NCBI GenBank assembly: GCA_032622095.1
Contig: CP136067.1
Location: forward strand, 78,890,705-78,954,704
From: Siphonodentalium dalli
Lineage: Eukaryota > Mollusca > Scaphopoda > Gadilida > Siphonodentaliidae
Reading direction: 5' to 3'
DNA length: 64,000 nucleotides
The translations under genes were made by a program, and so were the position numbers. Under the pieces are notes generated by a model that worked only from the letters and a program-made list of their open reading frames with translations, searched no databases and was not told the origin of the DNA. Below are positions 33,250 to 44,457 of the stretch, piece after piece (positions within the stretch are counted from its first letter, which is position 1; each line of letters opens with the position of its first letter).

Positions 33250-34160
33250 TGGGTATGTTGAAATATTATTATCCGCATCCAAACTACTTCTCATACAAGA
33301 ATCGAGTTTACATGGGGGACTGTGTAAACTGTCATTTCTAGAAGCCAAAAATCCGTCAGCTTATGGAAGAAGTATATATTTTGCCCAGGTAAACACAACT
33401 GCACTCTATGCTTATGTTGTGTTACTGGCCGCCAGTCTATGGTACGAGTGGGATGACTTAAGGATAGCACGAGAGCTCGCTTTTTGTGCTGCAAACTATC
33501 GTCTAAAAATACGTTTTCGTGGTATTTTCTTATCTTATGATGTGAAATTATACTTTTAGTTATAAATATATGGTTTCGTTGTCGGCTGTATGCAACAACT
33601 TCATCGCTCCATATCGGATTCCATAATGACTGCCATATTATAGCTTGTTGCCTATTTTATCATCCAAATGACATGACATTGCTGGAGATACTACTTATTC
33701 CCTCACTCCCTTCTCTTTTAAGCTACACAGTTGCACCAAGTGTCAATTATGGCGAAGCCTAACACTGTTTTCACTTGCACAATTCTGTCACCCACAATTC
33801 TTAGAAAAAAGAATGTTTTTAATATTATGTTTTGTTATTAACGAGAGTTGGTGGCCGTTAAGGTTCACGTGAGACGTGCGTTCTAAATACATATATATTG
33901 CAGCATAGCAATTATGTATCAATCAGTATGTTTTATGGGAGCGTGGCGTAATAATCACTTGCTGATTCTCTTTGTTGTTTGCCATTTTGGAAGCCATGGT
34001 AGTAACAAGAGTAATAATTATTATTATTAAATACCATTTCTGTACATATTTTGTCTAGGTATATATACAGGTGTCATTTGATAAACTTTCATATAGTCGA
34101 ATCTACAGTGACCACATGCAAGTATTGGCCAAGCACAGATTAACATCATCTATATGTCAT
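33250..34160. other. unassigned spacer between divergent LINE-D copies
   Basis: No gene or repeat recognised. It lies between the 5' ends of LINE-D copy 2 (minus) and copy 3 (plus), which point away from each other. Confidence 0.4.
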
Positions 34161-34164
34161 GTGG

Positions 34165-36314
34165 GCCTGATATAGTCCTACCACTGCGAGGGGTACAAAT
34201 CCCCTAATGTGGCACCATGTTTGCCTTGTGTGCATCCCGTGAGGTGTGGTGTAGGAGTCCTGGAGGTACTAAGCCGGCCGCATCACGTGAGGCATCGACC
34301 TGCGAATACGACTTAGCTCATGGTCCTCTTTGGTCCTACATATCTTCAATACGGGTGGTTGAGTTGACCCGGCTCAAGCAACCGGCTAGTCACGCCTCTC
34401 CAGTGTGTCAGATTCATTTTTGCAATATTTTGTATTGCTCGTCTGATGTTTGAAGTATTGTTTCTTGTTCACGCATGTTTTTTCTGTTCTCTTCTGTCTT
34501 TTGTGTTCGTCCTGATTTATTGTTGAGTGTTGAATCTTGTATTGTTCACGCCTGTCTCGCTGTTGAGAGGTACCGAGAGGCTGCTATATTCAGTGGCTAA
34601 ACAGGTCAACGCTTCAGCTATGTACCAGTCTTTGGTCCGACCATTACTCGAAGGGTAGTCCACGGCGGCTGCTAGGCTAGTTGTCGATGTTTTGCTTTTC
34701 GTATGGCAACTCAAATAAAATACAACGTATTGCTCGTAAGAATGATGACTCACCAAGTTCCAATGATGCTGTGGTATTCCTCAGTACTTGGTTCTTGGCT
34801 TTGATCCAAATGTGTAAAGACCTTCTATCTTTGTCGTTGATAAAACGCTACAAAGCATTGCTTGACAATTGAAATATGTTAAACCAACCAGGACTGGGCC
34901 AATCAGTGGCTCTCTTGATTGAATGTTCAAAGAAAGTTCAAACTAATGTTCTGCTGCAGTTAACAACTATTGCACAGACACCAGTGTTGTTTATTCCTCA
35001 CAAGACATTGAATAGTAGCAGAGCTGTGTTGCGGACCCTGGATTTAGCTGATTCTTCGCAATCAGAAAATATTGGCGGCGTTGGCACCACATGGAGTTAT
35101 AGAAGTCCGTAGATTTACAAAGACTGTTGATGGACTAAAAGTTGCTCTGAATAGTTATCTTCTGACCTTCAACCGCTGCGAATATCCATCGACATTGAAA
35201 GTTGGGTATTTGGAGATGGATTTAAGCACATATGTTCCAAACCAATTGAGATGTTTTAAATGTCAGGTGCATGTCATTGTAAAAGTAAAGAAACCGTATG
35301 TGCATGATGTTCTATTTCTGGTAATGATCATATGGATTGCACGAATCTAAAAAAATATTTCAAACTGTCAAGGTTCACATGCTGCATTAGATCGCTCATG
35401 TCCCATTTAGGTATATGAATTCAAGATTCAACGATATAAAGCTGAGAAGCATCTGTTAGATGCTAAGAAAAATGTTGGTCCTCGACCATCCATTTCACAT
35501 GTCACATACTCAGCAATCGTTTCAACAACAGAAATGTGTTGATGCCAGCACTCAAACAGAGTGAAACCAAACTCGTCCGTATATCACTAGCAACACAAGT
35601 TGAGTCGACTTTTGTTAATCCTGTTTCAGAACCTGAAGCGCATGTTATGGATAAAGCTGCCGCTGAGACATTTCCTCCGAAACAATCTATGCAATTTGGT
35701 CCTATTGTTCCAAAATAAAAATCGCCTGTTGCTTGGAAACAAAGATCGCCAGAGTCACTCAAACGTTTCTACTTTCAGAAAGAGGGGTACACCTTTGAGC
35801 TTTAAAATTTGACCACATGATTGATGAGAAACGGTTGGTTAACTCTCAAAACAAGAAACAGTAGTTGTAGATCTAGGCTGTCGGTTGGGCGAAGGATGAC
35901 TTTCTGTCTCACCCACCCGACCATTAGCTTGGCGCATTGATAAAGGTTCATGCGCGATTCATCAAATATTATAAATAACTTATCACTGCAAAATCTGATT
36001 TTAAAAGCAACTTCACATACTTCCTGTTATTTATTTGCTATTTATTATCTATTCTTGTACTTCTTTTTATAGTTTTATAGTATGACTGCACACTAGTCAG
36101 TTCTTGAATCAATATTCTTGACTCCAAATGGAAACATTCCTCATGGATGCTTTTATTTGTACATAGTTTACCATTGCATATTTGTAATCTAATCCACTGT
36201 CTTATTTATCTACACAGTTGCTTCGCTCCAAACTTGTTTTTATACCTGGTTCTGTTCTTTGTCGTGATATGGCCTAGCGGCTAAAACGACGTTAAACCCT
36301 CAATCAATCAATCA
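34165..36314 (+). mobile_element. LINE-D copy 3: 5' UTR, ORF1, 3' UTR, no ORF2
   Basis: The 5' UTR at 34165-34660 matches the inverse of 31.2-31.7 kb. ORF1 follows in pieces: a segment at 34740-34870, LLIECSKKVQTNVLLQLTTI (34911-), PHKTLNSSRAVLRT, GVIEVRRFTKTVDGLKVALN (35090-), YPSTLKVGYLEMDLSTYVPN, LRCFKCQ, then in another frame CSISGNDHMDCTN. Later come VYEFKIQRYKAEKH and PSISHVTYSAIVS-type text, ending near 35720. The 3' UTR ends GCGGCTAAAACGACGTTAAA followed by CCTC(AATC)n at 36297-36314. Like copy 1 it lacks ORF2. It retains about 115 bases between ORF1 and 3' UTR that copy 1 has lost. Confidence 0.85.
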
Positions 36315-36486
36315 ACATCATATAATTATATAGTTTGATAAACTTACTGCACAAAGTTCACCTATTTCGACTTTCTTAATTCTTTTTATTTTGTTTATAA
36401 TGGGTAAGTGTACTTTTTCCCCACAAAGAAACTTTGTGTTGCAATTAGTTTGAGGTGAATACATAAAATGATAAATGCACTGGACT

Positions 36487-36627
36487 CATGTGGCACTCTG
36501 CAGGTCGTGGTGTGCATCGATTGAAGCGTGGTGTGTGTGTCCTAGTGTTACCAGGGCGGCCGATAGGCGTATCGTATTAGCTCATGGTCCACGTTAGTTA
36601 TATACAATGCTTCAACGTTGGTGGTTG
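36487..36627 (+). pseudogene. LINE-D copy 4, 5' UTR part before an LTR-like insertion
   Basis: ATGTGGCAC, GTGGTGT, CAGGGCGGCC, TTAGCTCATGGTCC and TTCAACGTTGGTGGTTG parallel the copy 3 5' UTR (34195-34360), where the last block reads TTCAATACGGGTGGTTGAGT. The homology stops exactly at 36627 and continues (GTTGAGTTG...) at 38381, after the direct-repeat element. Confidence 0.65.
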
Positions 36628-36920
36628 GAATCACTGAACTAAATGGTTTCCCTGAATTGAAGCATGTAGGCCATACCAGTGATGTTTACCCAGCTAGATT
36701 GACACTAGTTGATCACGAAAATGTAAGAAAAATCATAGGTGTTTACTGTTTAAAATAAATCCCCAAGTGTATGACAGGGCTATCCCACAGCCAAATTTGA
36801 TCTGGAAAAACCCAGAACTACAGCAGCTAGTTCACTAAATTTCCCGCTCAAAATATCCATTCCCCCATTCATTCACCAGTTTAAATTATTGAGATATTAT
36901 GTACAAATCAAATAAACGCG

Positions 36921-37031
36921 ATGACATCCTCCAATAACGTGTCGCATGTATCAGATGAAGGTCATTCTTCAGTTACCTTCACCTTTAGCTTTCCAAGATG
37001 TACTCGCTCCCCGACTCTAGAACACATTTAG
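36921..37031 (+). CDS. 36-aa ORF in the left terminal repeat
   Basis: ATG at 36921 opens a 36-codon frame (MTSSNNVSHVSDEGHSSVTF ... PTLEHI) ending at 37031. The right repeat carries the same ORF at 38257-38367 with one clear start-region change (T to S at residue 2) and a couple of other substitutions, and the frame is intact in both. Conservation may simply reflect the youth of the duplication. Translation is unproven and no family is recognised. Confidence 0.25.
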   Translation: MTSSNNVSHVSDEGHSSVTFTFSFPRCTRSPTLEHI

Positions 37032-37969
37032 CTCCCTGATTCCTATATATATGCATATGTGTGGAAAACAGCGTTTCTTATAGTATTTTATCAAAATATA
37101 GATAGACCTTACTGAAATCAAAAATGGATTATATCGAGCAGTAGTGGTTTATTTTTCCAATATGAGTCATCCTGAAAATTAGTGTCAATCCTCAAAATAA
37201 AGCCAAAACATTTAGATTTTTTTTTTCAATTTTACTAGCTGATACGTCTCGTATAACTTAAGTATGCCCTTATATACCATAATATTACTAAATTGAAGAG
37301 GAAATGTTAATATACATTTTGAGAGGGATATATTGTCCAATTTTAACCCTTTTCATGCAGAATTTGGCAATTTATAATAAACATTTACCAAAATTAACAG
37401 CAAATTAAAATAAAAAAATACTTTAATAGCAATATAAAGCGACCATAAGTCAATTTAAATATCTAAACATAATGATACAACATCAGACACAGCCTCATGC
37501 ATAAAATGTTACCAGCTGGCAGGGCATACTGTCTGTTTAACAAATCTGCCACGACAGTTTTGCACGACAGTAACTTTAGTGGTGATACCATCACCCCCCC
37601 CCCCGAGTTGGAGTGGGGCTACGGTCCCCAATAAGGCTGCTGGTGTCGGAAAAGCTTAATTGGGTCAACTGCCACCTTTTCCCAATGGGGGGCTAACACT
37701 CCTCAAAATTGTGGGAGGGGGGCTTTAGACCCCCTGACCCCCTAATGGTACCTGATGTCCATGCAAAATTCCCAGATTTATCCCTTTCTTTACTATCTAC
37801 AGACGAATCCATGCGTTTCTTCTTTAAATCTGTCCAAAATGTTGTCATTATCATTTGAAAATAAGAAAATATGGAATTAACAACTTATCATGGCGAGACG
37901 TAAAATTCATATTTTTCTTATAGGAATCACTTATCTAAATGGTTTCCCATAGGTGACAGTGTTAACGTT

Positions 37970-38173
37970 TTGGCCAAATTCACTGAATTGGAGCATGCAG
38001 GCCATACCAGTGATGTTTACCCGGCTAGATTGACACTAGTTGATCACGAAAATGTAAGAAAAATCATAGTCATGTGTTTACTTTTTAAAATAAATCCCCA
38101 AGTGTACGACAGGGCTATCCCACAGCCAAATTTGATCTGGAAAAACCCAGAACTACAGCAGCTAGTTCACTAA
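37970..38173 (+). CDS. 67-aa ORF in the right terminal repeat, frameshifted in the left
   Basis: The frame MAKFTELEHAGHTSDVYPAR ... DHENVRKII ... NPELQQLVH has protein-like composition. It can be read upstream from a possible splice acceptor (CCCATAG at about 37950). The left repeat has the same sequence from GHTSDVYPARLTLVDHENVR but lacks four bases after AAAATCATAG, which breaks the frame. I do not recognise the peptide. It may be an exon captured in an LTR-like repeat or non-coding. Confidence 0.25.
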   Translation: MAKFTELEHAGHTSDVYPARLTLVDHENVRKIIVMCLLFKINPQVYDRAIPQPNLIWKNPELQQLVH

Positions 38174-38256
38174 ATTTCCCGCTCAAAAACATCCATTCCC
38201 CCATTCATTCACCAGTTTAAATTATTGAGATATTATGTACAAATCAAATAAACGCG

Positions 38257-38367
38257 ATGTCATCCTCTAATAACGTGTCGCATGTATCAGATGAAGGTCA
38301 TTCTTCAGTTACCTTCACCTTTAGCATTCCACGGTGTACTCGCTCCCCGACTCTAGAACACATTTAG
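38257..38367 (+). CDS. 36-aa ORF in the right terminal repeat
   Basis: Counterpart of the 36921-37031 ORF (MSSSNNVSHVSDEGHSSVTF ... PTLEHI), full length, with the same stop. Coding status is unproven. Confidence 0.25.
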   Translation: MSSSNNVSHVSDEGHSSVTFTFSIPRCTRSPTLEHI

Positions 38368-38743
38368 CTCCCTGATTCCAGTTGAGTTGCCACGCCACCA
38401 TACATCGACTAATAACGCCCATTCGCAGTGTTGTATTATTTTCCAGCCGATGTTTGCATTTTTGTTTTCTATTTATTCATGTGTGTTGTTTTGTCGTGTG
38501 ATATTCCTCAAGGTTTCGCCTTGATGAGTATTGATCGTTCGGAATATACATGTAGTGTTGTTGACGCATGTATCATTGTTGTGAGTTGTCGAATAGCTAC
38601 TTGACATATTTTTCTCGATATATGGCAATTTACCTAAATATAGGTTTTTTACGTTTAGTAGTGATGGTTCGGTATAAAGCTCCAGTAATGATGAGTTGTA
38701 TCCTCAGTACTTGGTTCTTAGCGTAGATCTCGATGTTAACTTG

Positions 38744-39334
38744 TTAAAGGGGTACTGTACGCCATTTTCATTAAATTTCCGGTGACAACAACGATCTAAT
38801 ATCGATAATATATAGAAACATAAGTAATTTGAGTCGAAGATGTATTCTGTAAACGCTCAGGTTAATAGGCTATCTTAAAAAAATTTAATTTAAAAGTTAA
38901 TACTTTGATATAAATTGAATTTATGACTGGAGCCATAAAATGGCGTCAATTAAATTACGAATTACCGTAATCAAACAAAGTAATTGAGGGATACTGGCTT
39001 GTTAAACCGATCGCACACACGACCGCTTAAAAATATTATGATGATACGGGGAGAACACTCAAGCCACTCACTGACTAGCGACAATACAATAACTTAAATG
39101 ATTATATGGGACTAGTATGCCTATAATATAACTTTTATTTGATTCATTTGGTTGAAAACTGTACAAATATTACTCGACAACGACAATTTGTATTTTGCAT
39201 TCCGGTAAATTTGTCATCCGTAACACTACTTCGTACTCAACAGACTTTCAAATAATGAAAAAATTGTTACCTTATTCTCCGACTCGGAGACTATAGAAAC
39301 CAACAACAACATTTGGCGTACAGTACCCCTTTAA
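38744..39334. mobile_element. TTAA MITE family 2, intact 583 bp copy
   Basis: TTAA at 38744-38747 and 39331-39334 flanks perfect inverted ends AGGGGTACTGTACGCCA (38748- and inverse to 39330). The interior is AT-rich and non-coding. It shares most of its length with 13589-14573. The insertion lies in LINE-D ORF1, and removing it with one TTAA keeps the frame open. piggyBac/Kolobok-type target preference. Confidence 0.92.
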
Positions 39335-39436
39335 GGGACGCCTGTGTTTGTTATATATATATATATTGACAAACACTGCAATGAATAGCTCGAAAATTCC
39401 AATATGCCAAGCCAATCAATACAGCGCCTCTGAATG

Positions 39437-39493
39437 GCTCTCTCTCTCCCCCTCTCTATCTCTCTCTCTCTATCTCTCTCTCTCTCTCTCTCT
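39437..39493. repeat. (CT)n microsatellite
   Basis: Nearly pure CT dinucleotides with scattered CCCC and TAT interruptions. Located in the degraded LINE-D copy 4. Confidence 0.95.
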
Positions 39494-40069
39494 TGCTTGC
39501 ATGCTCAAAGTCCAATTTGACGCTCTTCATTGCGTATTATCACTTGAACAAACACAACACATGTGCTGGTTACTCCTCACAAGACCTTGAATAGTAGCAG
39601 GGTTGTGTGAGAACCAGCGGTACAGCTCATTCGTCTCATTCTCAGATATTGGCTGAACTGGCTCCACGTGAGTCACAAATTTTCAAAGAATGTGGAAATA
39701 TTTGGTGATAAAAAGTACTATTAAACTTCTATGTTCTGATCTTCAACTGGTCTCAACACCCACCGGATTTGAAGCCTGGTTTCACGAAACAGGCACGGAC
39801 TACATTTGTAGTGTTTTAGGTGCCACACGTCTGCCCATTGCCAAAAGAATTGCACGCGCAAAGAAATCATATGTGCACGATGTTCTGATCCATGTCCAAT
39901 AAATGAGCACACGAATTATTCATAACCAAAGTGTTCAAACTCTCGTGCACTCATCGCTATGGATCGTCCATGTCCTATCTGGGACTATGCATTCAAAGTA
40001 CAGAAAATTATGTCTGGGGAATCAACTTTCATAATTATATAGATGCTTAGAAAATTGATGGAATTCGAC

Positions 40070-42720
40070 CTTAAAGTTGTCATTCATCGTACATTTTCTG
40101 AGGTTGTGCCTGCCTGTATGTGGTCAGTGTTTTAATCGAAATGCAGGTCACATATAATATTACATGAGGTTCGTAATATATATCACATGAAATGTCATAC
40201 ATGTCTTATCCAGTGGAGCCAGCTGTTCCAATAAAATCATCAAAACCGTCTCTTAAAATATATGACTCTCAGAAACAGGGTCGCTTACAGAGATTGATAT
40301 AAGAGATGTAGAAGTTCAATGCGATGGTAGAAGAATACGTGATTCGTTTTGAAGATTTCATTTCGGATAAGACGTCGTTATGTGGTTTGATTCGACCAGA
40401 TGGATTCGAAATGACATCCAGCTGAAAGTCAGCACGTTACCGGCTTATCATAGGATTTATTTTAGGTTCATAATAGACGAAGCATCGCCTCAACTTTAGT
40501 TCATAACTAACTGAAAATGAGAGCGTTTTTGTGCCACATCGACTCATAATAACTTATTATATATGAACCCAATCGAGCACACTTGTTTTGTTTTTGTATG
40601 TTTTTATTTGGATATTATTTTATTTTATTTGTATTTCCTCCAGTATATGAAGATTCATAAAGCATATAACAACACTGAATGTGTAGAGAAATATGAACCA
40701 ATAGCACCAAGATTAATTTGAAGAAATATGAGTTCCATTGAGAGAGAAAACATGCTTAGTAGGTCAGTGTTGAGAACAACAAACGCCATGCGTAATAGCC
40801 AACTTTTAATTCTAGTAACCAGTCAATAATCCGCTGCACGTATACCTACCTGCGCGCACTGATTACCACTCTATATTACACAGAACATGCATTACACATA
40901 TTATATACTGCGTTTGTACTGTGCCACATATGCGTTGCAAGACTAAAGAATTGAATATAATTGAGGTGTTGTCCATACAACTCGCTTATAACAGTTATCA
41001 CTGTGTACAAACAAATTGATATGACATCTGTGCAGTTGCGTGGATGTGGATGACGACACATTATGTGACGAACGCCCATTATGCACTTTTCGAAATATAA
41101 CAGGAAGAAAGAAGATAAATTTCGCGTATGTGTATGTAGCTTATAACATCCAAATAAACTGCACCCACTCAATACAAGCGAACATGCCAAGTGCGTAGGT
41201 ACTTTAAACAAATTCTTCCTGATTAAACACGCATCCGACAGATCGTATGGTGATGAATTGGGTTTGTTGGGGAGAATAACATGTCTGGCCTGAATTCCAA
41301 AACAATCGATATGACCTTGACATTGCGTTGCACTCTATCGGTCGAGATCTAGGTTGAGCTGAACTCTGCAAACGAATAGACGATCGATCATCATGAAGCG
41401 ATGGTTCAGCAGGCAATTTCAAGCTTGCGACGAGACACGTATCTCATAGAGATGTGTTTCTTCCGGTCGATAAAGCTGTTTTCCGTGTTTCGTGATTATA
41501 TTCTATTTATAACTACACAAAGTCACTGCACTCGTATTTTATTTGGCCGTCAGCATCAGTGAATACCGGTGGTTGACCGACTTTAGTACAGCGCAGTACA
41601 ATAAACCGGTTATGCCCCATGCACAAGAGACAAGACATTAATACCACATAGAAGAAGTGTATTTAATATGCGAGCTATTCTTAACTTGGCGCATTAATTT
41701 CGCGGCGCACATATGTTGTTTGTTTGATGGTGGCCTAGTTCAAGTACAACACACATTCGAAACGTCCTTTACCTTGTTTCACGTTGTAGGTCAATAAGAG
41801 ATTTGAATTCGTCTTCTCAGGTTGACCTATGATCAGAAGATAGGACTCGAGAAGCGAACGGTTTTATAATCGCCATGGAGTTGCATACGCTTGGTTGAAT
41901 TATAGAGACGTGTTTGTGTGCACGAATGTGAATAATGAATGCTATAATTTGAAGGGGGCCTGTATGCTTTATTTTTTCACACTCACTACAGCAGCAACAA
42001 AAATACAATTTACTAACATCAAAATGTCCTTGGGCTGCACTGAGGATAGTGAGTTTAGTTGGGATTTTTATCGTCCTCAATTGCTTTCTCGGACGGAAAC
42101 ACATTTTAAACTATAATTTTTTTTTTTAAGCAACCGGTCAATCAAGTGTGGGCATTGCAATGTGCAAATAAATAGTTGCCTAAATTGCATGGTTGATACT
42201 AAATGAATAATACATCTATTTCCACGAAGTAATCCTGTGAAAAAGTAAAAGACTTATCCTCGTTCATTCTACCAATATTGTGTCCAACGTGCACCGGCTT
42301 ATAATAAATAGATACCTACTCGTATTGATAGTTAATAAGTAATTACTAATTAATTATTAATTTTAAGTCGATTAAAAAAACATACACGCATGAGTTTATG
42401 GCAATTGAGTCCACATAACTTCTTCTCGACTATACTTAAAGCAGATAAGTTAAAATTAAAATGATTAAATTAATAAAATATAATAGTATATATATCAAAT
42501 ATATATATTTGACACATAGTTATACATGCAAATGTAAATATATAAAGAATGTTTCATTCAGTTATGAGGTCGTGTTATTAATCGGAGAGCCTGTTGGGTT
42601 CTATTTGCTCAATCGCATACGAAAGGTTTGATGCCCCAGATTTGTTACACCCCAGGAACGTTCAAAGAAATCCGATTTCTCATGTTGCTAATTCCTGACG
42701 TTTAGGGACCAGAGACCGCA
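40070..42720. other. unassigned sequence
   Basis: No recognisable gene or transposon end. Open frames up to 111 codons (40876-41211 minus) have no domain signature. 42300-42550 is extremely AT-rich, with a TATATATAT/ATATATATA near-palindrome at 42485-42512. Confidence 0.35.
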
Positions 42721-42726
42721 CAAAAA

Positions 42727-43110
42727 ACCCAAAATGACTTCTATTTGCACCTTTGAGAACGAAGCTGATTTTTATATTAGTAGTGCTCCAGCAATCACTG
42801 ATCGCACAATTTCTTAAACGAAATTTCCTGGCGTTTTCATTTCAGAAGAAGTTTTTTTTAAAGTGCCCCCAAAATTACTTCTATTGCACTTTCGAGCACA
42901 AAGCTGATTTTTATATTAATAGTGCTCTAGTCATCACTGATCAATTGTAAACAATTTCTGAAACGAAATTCCCTGGCGTTTTCATTTCAGAATGGGCTTT
43001 TTGAAAATACCTCAAAAAACCCGAAAATTTACTTTTATTTACACCTTTATACAAAGCTGATTTTTTTTCCTCATTAGTTAACCTGCTATCGCTGGTCATA
43101 AAAAAAACAT
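42727..43110. repeat. ~140 bp tandem repeat, 2.5 units
   Basis: Blocks at 42727, 42871 and 43017 repeat in order: TTACTTCTATT-type start, GCTGATTTTTATATTAATAG, ATCACTGATC, AACGAAATTCCCTGGCGTTT and TCATTTCAGAA. The third unit is partial and more diverged. No coding function inferred. The repeat also produces overlapping short open frames that should be ignored. Confidence 0.85.
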
Positions 43111-43284
43111 GGTTTAAACGGACATGGCTCATTCAAACCTCCGCCAAATTTCTTTTCTACATAATTTGGAGCTGCAGATACGATAAGTCGATAAACAAAT
43201 AAACTATTGATATACCAGCTTCATATGCTATAAAAAACACCTGCCAAAGTCACAGACATTTTTCAGCCATGTTCAACTTTTCAC

Positions 43285-43375
43285 CAGAAGTCAGAAAAAC
43301 GCTCTTTATTTCTACCATATCAGGAATAGACTACCACGAAACGCTCTTTTCTGTTCCATGTCGCGCAAATGACTC
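43285..43375 (+). repeat. isolated ACGCTCTTT module
   Basis: CCAGAAGTCAGAAAAACGCT, then a CATATCAGGAATAGAC block and a second ACGCTCTTTTCTGTTCCATG. The same paired module occurs at 51305-51395 and 58893-58970, and inside TTAA MITE family 1 (11.75, 44.67 and 55.71 kb). Here it is not flanked by the MITE ends. Confidence 0.75.
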
Positions 43376-43379
43376 TTGT

Positions 43380-44000
43380 GTGTTTGGGACCCAAACAACG
43401 TAGTCACAGTTCATTACTTTCATTACATTCAATGCGTATTTTTGGGTTACATAATGCTCGTAGAAAGGTAGTTCTGAAGCACGGGTCCCCAAAAAAAACT
43501 AATTATTTGGGGTGGGGTAATTTTTTGTTCTGGGCCTGTGTTAAGAAGTGGGTTGTGGGGTTGAATCAAGGTACCCAACCAAAAGCCGAAAAAAATGTTC
43601 TATATATGAACTGCAGGACGCAAAGATGATATTGTTTCTTAACATTATCTCCACTAGCATCACTGGTCACAGGTCAACGGTAAAAAAAACGAAATCACCA
43701 GGCAAGGTAATTAAAAAGGGTGTTGACAATTATGAAACAATGTCATGGACCCCGTACGTTGACACGCTGTCCAATTTACCTGACAAGTTTACCGGAATTT
43801 CGTTGTATGGTTGTATAGTTCTTGGTCAAAATCAATGGTGTAGTAACTCGTGGTATTTCATAGTTCTCAATGAAACAACGGAAGATATATAATATGTAAT
43901 TTTGTGCCTCATTTTATCGGACAGAATCGGGGGAACAACATTTTTTAAATCCGCTTTGGTGAACATTTTCTAGAGCTCTTTGAAAAAAGTCCTATTGACA
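43380..44000. other. unassigned sequence
   Basis: Two overlapping + strand frames (43369-43629, 43548-43892) show no recognisable domain. Nothing else stands out. Confidence 0.3.
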
Positions 44001-44124
44001 TGTATGTACGGAAGCCTATTAGGGCCATTTAATTTTTGTTATATATTCATTAAAATATTTCCTTTTTTATTTCCTTTTTTATATATATTCATTAAAATAT
44101 TTCCTTTTTACTTTCTTGTTTTAC

Positions 44125-44312
44125 TTTCCACCTGGGAGATAACTTTCTCCCGGGAATTAAATTTTCTCCCAGGGAGGTAACTTTTCTCCCAGGGAGATAA
44201 CTTATCTCTCAGGAAGAAAACTTTTCTCCCGGGAATTAACTTTTCTCCCAGGGAGATAACTTTTCTCCTGGGAATTAACTTATCTCCCAGGGAGAAAACT
44301 TTTCTCCACCGG
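44125..44312. repeat. left arm array of ~20 bp palindromic units
   Basis: About nine units of the type GGGAGATAACTTATCTCCC or GGGAATTAACTTTTCTCCC. Each unit is nearly self-complementary. The array gives a fictitious repetitive peptide on the minus strand (44108-44323), not considered real. Confidence 0.93.
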
Positions 44313-44457
44313 TGGAAAATCACGTGATTTTACATGCAGCACGTGACATGTGTAGTGTGGATTACACTCGACATTCCAGCTGTTTTCATTGTTATTATCA
44401 TCGCAAGTCTTTCGTATCATGGATGTATGTGTCGGTACTCTAAAAATATGACCAGTG

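Larger units (their letters stand above)
36628..38380. mobile_element. LTR-like element (candidate TRIM/LARD) with ~420-460 bp direct terminal repeats
   Basis: Two direct repeats, 36628-37043 and 37924-38380, are highly similar (a few substitutions plus a 36-base and a 4-base difference) and flank an 880 bp interior. They begin GAATCACT and end TGATTCC(A), so the ends are short inverted repeats as in LTRs. Outside them GTTG occurs on both sides (36624-36627, 38381-38384), and the LINE-D 5' UTR resumes without loss. No gag, protease, RT or integrase is present in the interior, which contains G/C-rich runs at 37.6-37.7 kb and no obvious tRNA primer site. The alternative TG...CA boundary gives only a 2-base duplication. 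Confidence 0.7.
38381..40060 (+). pseudogene. LINE-D copy 4 continued: 5' UTR end and ORF1, with insertions
   Basis: GTTGAGTTGCCACGCCACC and later TCCTCAGTACTTGGTTCTTA (38701-38720) match LINE-D ORF1 upstream text at 34.78 kb. The frame N-L-L/R-D-A-C-V-C is split by a TTAA MITE (38744-39334). After a CT microsatellite, VLVTPHKT-like and LNSSR text appears at 39555-39600. A degenerate zinc-knuckle region follows (FRCHTSAHCQKNCTRKE, CARCSDPC) and MDRPCPIWDYAFKVQK ends near 40010. Many stops. This copy is older or less constrained than copies 1 and 3. Confidence 0.7.

Noticed and set aside
44108-44323. Repetitive basic peptide (SLGDKLIPRRKVISLGEK)
   Set aside because: It is a translation of the palindromic minisatellite in the fold-back arm.
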